Assembly: GCA_947443815.1 (NCBI GenBank)
Contig: CANEXR010000041.1
Span: 1-14,399, forward strand
Reading direction: 5' to 3'
Origin: Flavobacteriaceae bacterium
GTDB lineage: Bacteria; Bacteroidota; Bacteroidia; Flavobacteriales; Flavobacteriaceae
DNA: 14,399 nt
Position numbers and translations under genes: made by a program. Below, piece after piece: positions 13,693-14,399 of the stretch. Positions within the stretch are counted from its first letter, which is position 1. The number at the start of each line of letters is the position of its first letter. The notes beneath the pieces were generated by a model, which saw only the letters and a list, made by a program, of their open reading frames with translations, searched no databases and was not told the origin of the DNA.

Positions 13693-14115
13693 CTAGAAAA
13701 GTAATTTAGATAATATGTTTGTTGATGAAGCTGTTTTGGGAATCAAACTTAACAAACTTGTATATTGTTGCGCTTTTAATACTGTTTTCATTTTTGAAGG
13801 AAAAGCACTTTGAATTCCTGACATGGCTGATGTGTAACCTGCTTTATCTGTTGCCATAAGTGGCAAAGCAGCCTTCTTTTTATTTAATAATCCCGTTACA
13901 ATTCCAGTTACTTGTGGTACTTGGTCTGGAGTTAGTTTTAATTTGGGTTGCAAAGAATTTACAATTTGTGTTGTAATTCCATTAACATCAAAAGAACTAG
14001 TTGCCGCTTTTGATGCTGTAGCTGTAGCCGAATTGACATCTTTTAAAGAAATTTGAGCATTAGAATGCATTGAGAAACCAATGGCTATTGCGAATGCGAG
14101 TACTGTTTTTTTCAT
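13693..14115 (-). CDS. Small exported protein of unknown function (140 aa)
   Basis: A 140-residue protein with a clear Sec signal peptide: MKKTVLAFAIAIGFSM, then HSNAQ with likely cleavage after the Ala or Gln near residue 21. The mature part is about 119 residues, rich in Ser, Thr, Ala and Lys and almost free of aromatic residues and cysteine. It has a low-complexity stretch (NSATATASKAATSSFDVNG) followed by a helical region with LTPDQVPQVTGIVTGLLNKK. The LTPDQ phrase is reminiscent of the LTxxQ motif of Spy/CpxP-like periplasmic proteins, but I see no second copy and do not claim homology. It has no lipobox, so it should be soluble in the periplasm. It is monocistronic with its own terminator, and a dyad lies at its putative promoter. 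Function unknown. Confidence 0.85.
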   Translation of the reverse strand: MKKTVLAFAIAIGFSMHSNAQISLKDVNSATATASKAATSSFDVNGITTQIVNSLQPKLKLTPDQVPQVTGIVTGLLNKKKAALPLMATDKAGYTSAMSGIQSAFPSKMKTVLKAQQYTSLLSLIPKTASSTNILSKLLF

Positions 14116-14141
14116 TTTATACCGATTTTAAATTAATTATT

Positions 14142-14159
14142 TTTTAGTCCGTACTAAAA
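14142..14159. promoter_or_regulatory. Dyad at the promoter of the exported protein gene
   Basis: TTTTAGT (14142-14148) and ACTAAAA (14153-14159) are exact inverted arms around CCGT. On the minus strand the dyad overlaps a -7-like box TATTTTAG (complement of 14154-14161, 7 of 8 to consensus). A repressor or other regulator site is plausible; the regulator is unknown. Confidence 0.45.
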
Positions 14160-14208
14160 TAGTAACTAATATCTTATGAAAAGAATTATTTGTGAAAAAT
14201 TTACCTTT

Positions 14209-14399
14209 TTATACAATCATTTTTCGAGCTTTTTCTAAATCTTCTGGAGTATCAATACCAATTCCCACATGATTAGTTTCGACCATTTTGATTCGTTTTC
14301 CAAATTCTAAATAGCGCAACTGTTCTAACTTTTCGGAAGCTTCCAATGCTTTCATTGGTAAGTTATAAAAATCCAATAATGCTTGTTTTCTAAATGCAT
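14209..14399 (-). CDS. kdsB: 3-deoxy-manno-octulosonate cytidylyltransferase, 3' end only
   Basis: KdsB activates Kdo as CMP-Kdo for lipopolysaccharide inner-core synthesis in the cytoplasm. Only the last 63 codons are inside the window; the gene continues beyond 14399. The visible tail reads [20 protein letters not shown], then [20 protein letters not shown], then [20 protein letters not shown] and IV. The LExxEKLEQLR helix and the [11 protein letters not shown] end are characteristic of KdsB and separate it from other nucleotidyltransferases such as IspD. The stop is TAA (complement of 14209-14211). The 93 bp between this stop and the exported protein's start hold that gene's promoter and dyad but no clear terminator, so read-through from kdsB is possible. 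Confidence 0.93.
   Translation of the reverse strand, partial: AFRKQALLDFYNLPMKALEASEKLEQLRYLEFGKRIKMVETNHVGIGIDTPEDLEKARKMIV

Noticed and set aside
1..14399. A mobile island, defence system or prophage
   Set aside because: No integrase, transposase, terminal repeats, tRNA boundary, toxin-antitoxin pair or composition break was seen; gene content is core flavobacterial. A compositional scan could not be run here.

Overview
The window looks like a chromosomal segment from a member of the Flavobacteriaceae, most likely Flavobacterium or a close relative. The evidence is low G+C, A-rich leaders without Shine-Dalgarno sequences, several promoters of the Bacteroidetes type (TTG ... TAnnTTTG), and core genes with Bacteroidetes-style sequences (PEP carboxylase, RecQ with an extra C-terminal HTH, KdsB). 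I see no tRNA, rRNA, CRISPR array, insertion sequence, prophage or plasmid gene. Most of the window is ordinary core genome, and no clearly new multi-gene system is visible.

Left part (1-3940, all + strand): the 3' two thirds of aroB (shikimate pathway), a 59-codon orphan gene with a good promoter, an arginine-decarboxylase-type PLP enzyme (speA), a deoxyhypusine-synthase homologue, and a small protein with an extremely acidic tail, closed by a hairpin terminator. The decarboxylase and DHS homologue form a plausible polyamine module. Bacteria have no eIF5A, flavobacteria typically contain homospermidine, and a cyanobacterial DHS homologue (SpeY) is needed for homospermidine synthesis. The DHS homologue here keeps the catalytic Lys but has substitutions at positions that bind the polyamine in the human enzyme.

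Middle (3969-7083): recQ and a family-6-type DNA-deoxyinosine glycosylase form a two-gene DNA repair operon. It converges, with one base between stop codons, on a DinB-family gene on the - strand. That gene lies just downstream of ppc (PEP carboxylase, anaplerotic oxaloacetate supply) and probably shares its transcript. An Lrp/AsnC regulator with its own terminator lies upstream of ppc.

Right part (10327-14399): a cytoplasmic M14-type carboxypeptidase-like gene (-) and an XRE-type regulator (+) diverge from a 311-bp AT-rich intergenic region. That region holds a cluster of related dyads (TTTAC-N4-GTAAA) placed over both promoters and over the regulator's start codon. It is the most striking non-coding structure in the window. 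Beyond a strong bidirectional terminator come a PlsC-type acyltransferase (-), a divergently transcribed spermidine-synthase-fold protein (+), a small exported protein (-) with a dyad at its promoter, and the 3' end of kdsB (-), which supplies CMP-Kdo for LPS.
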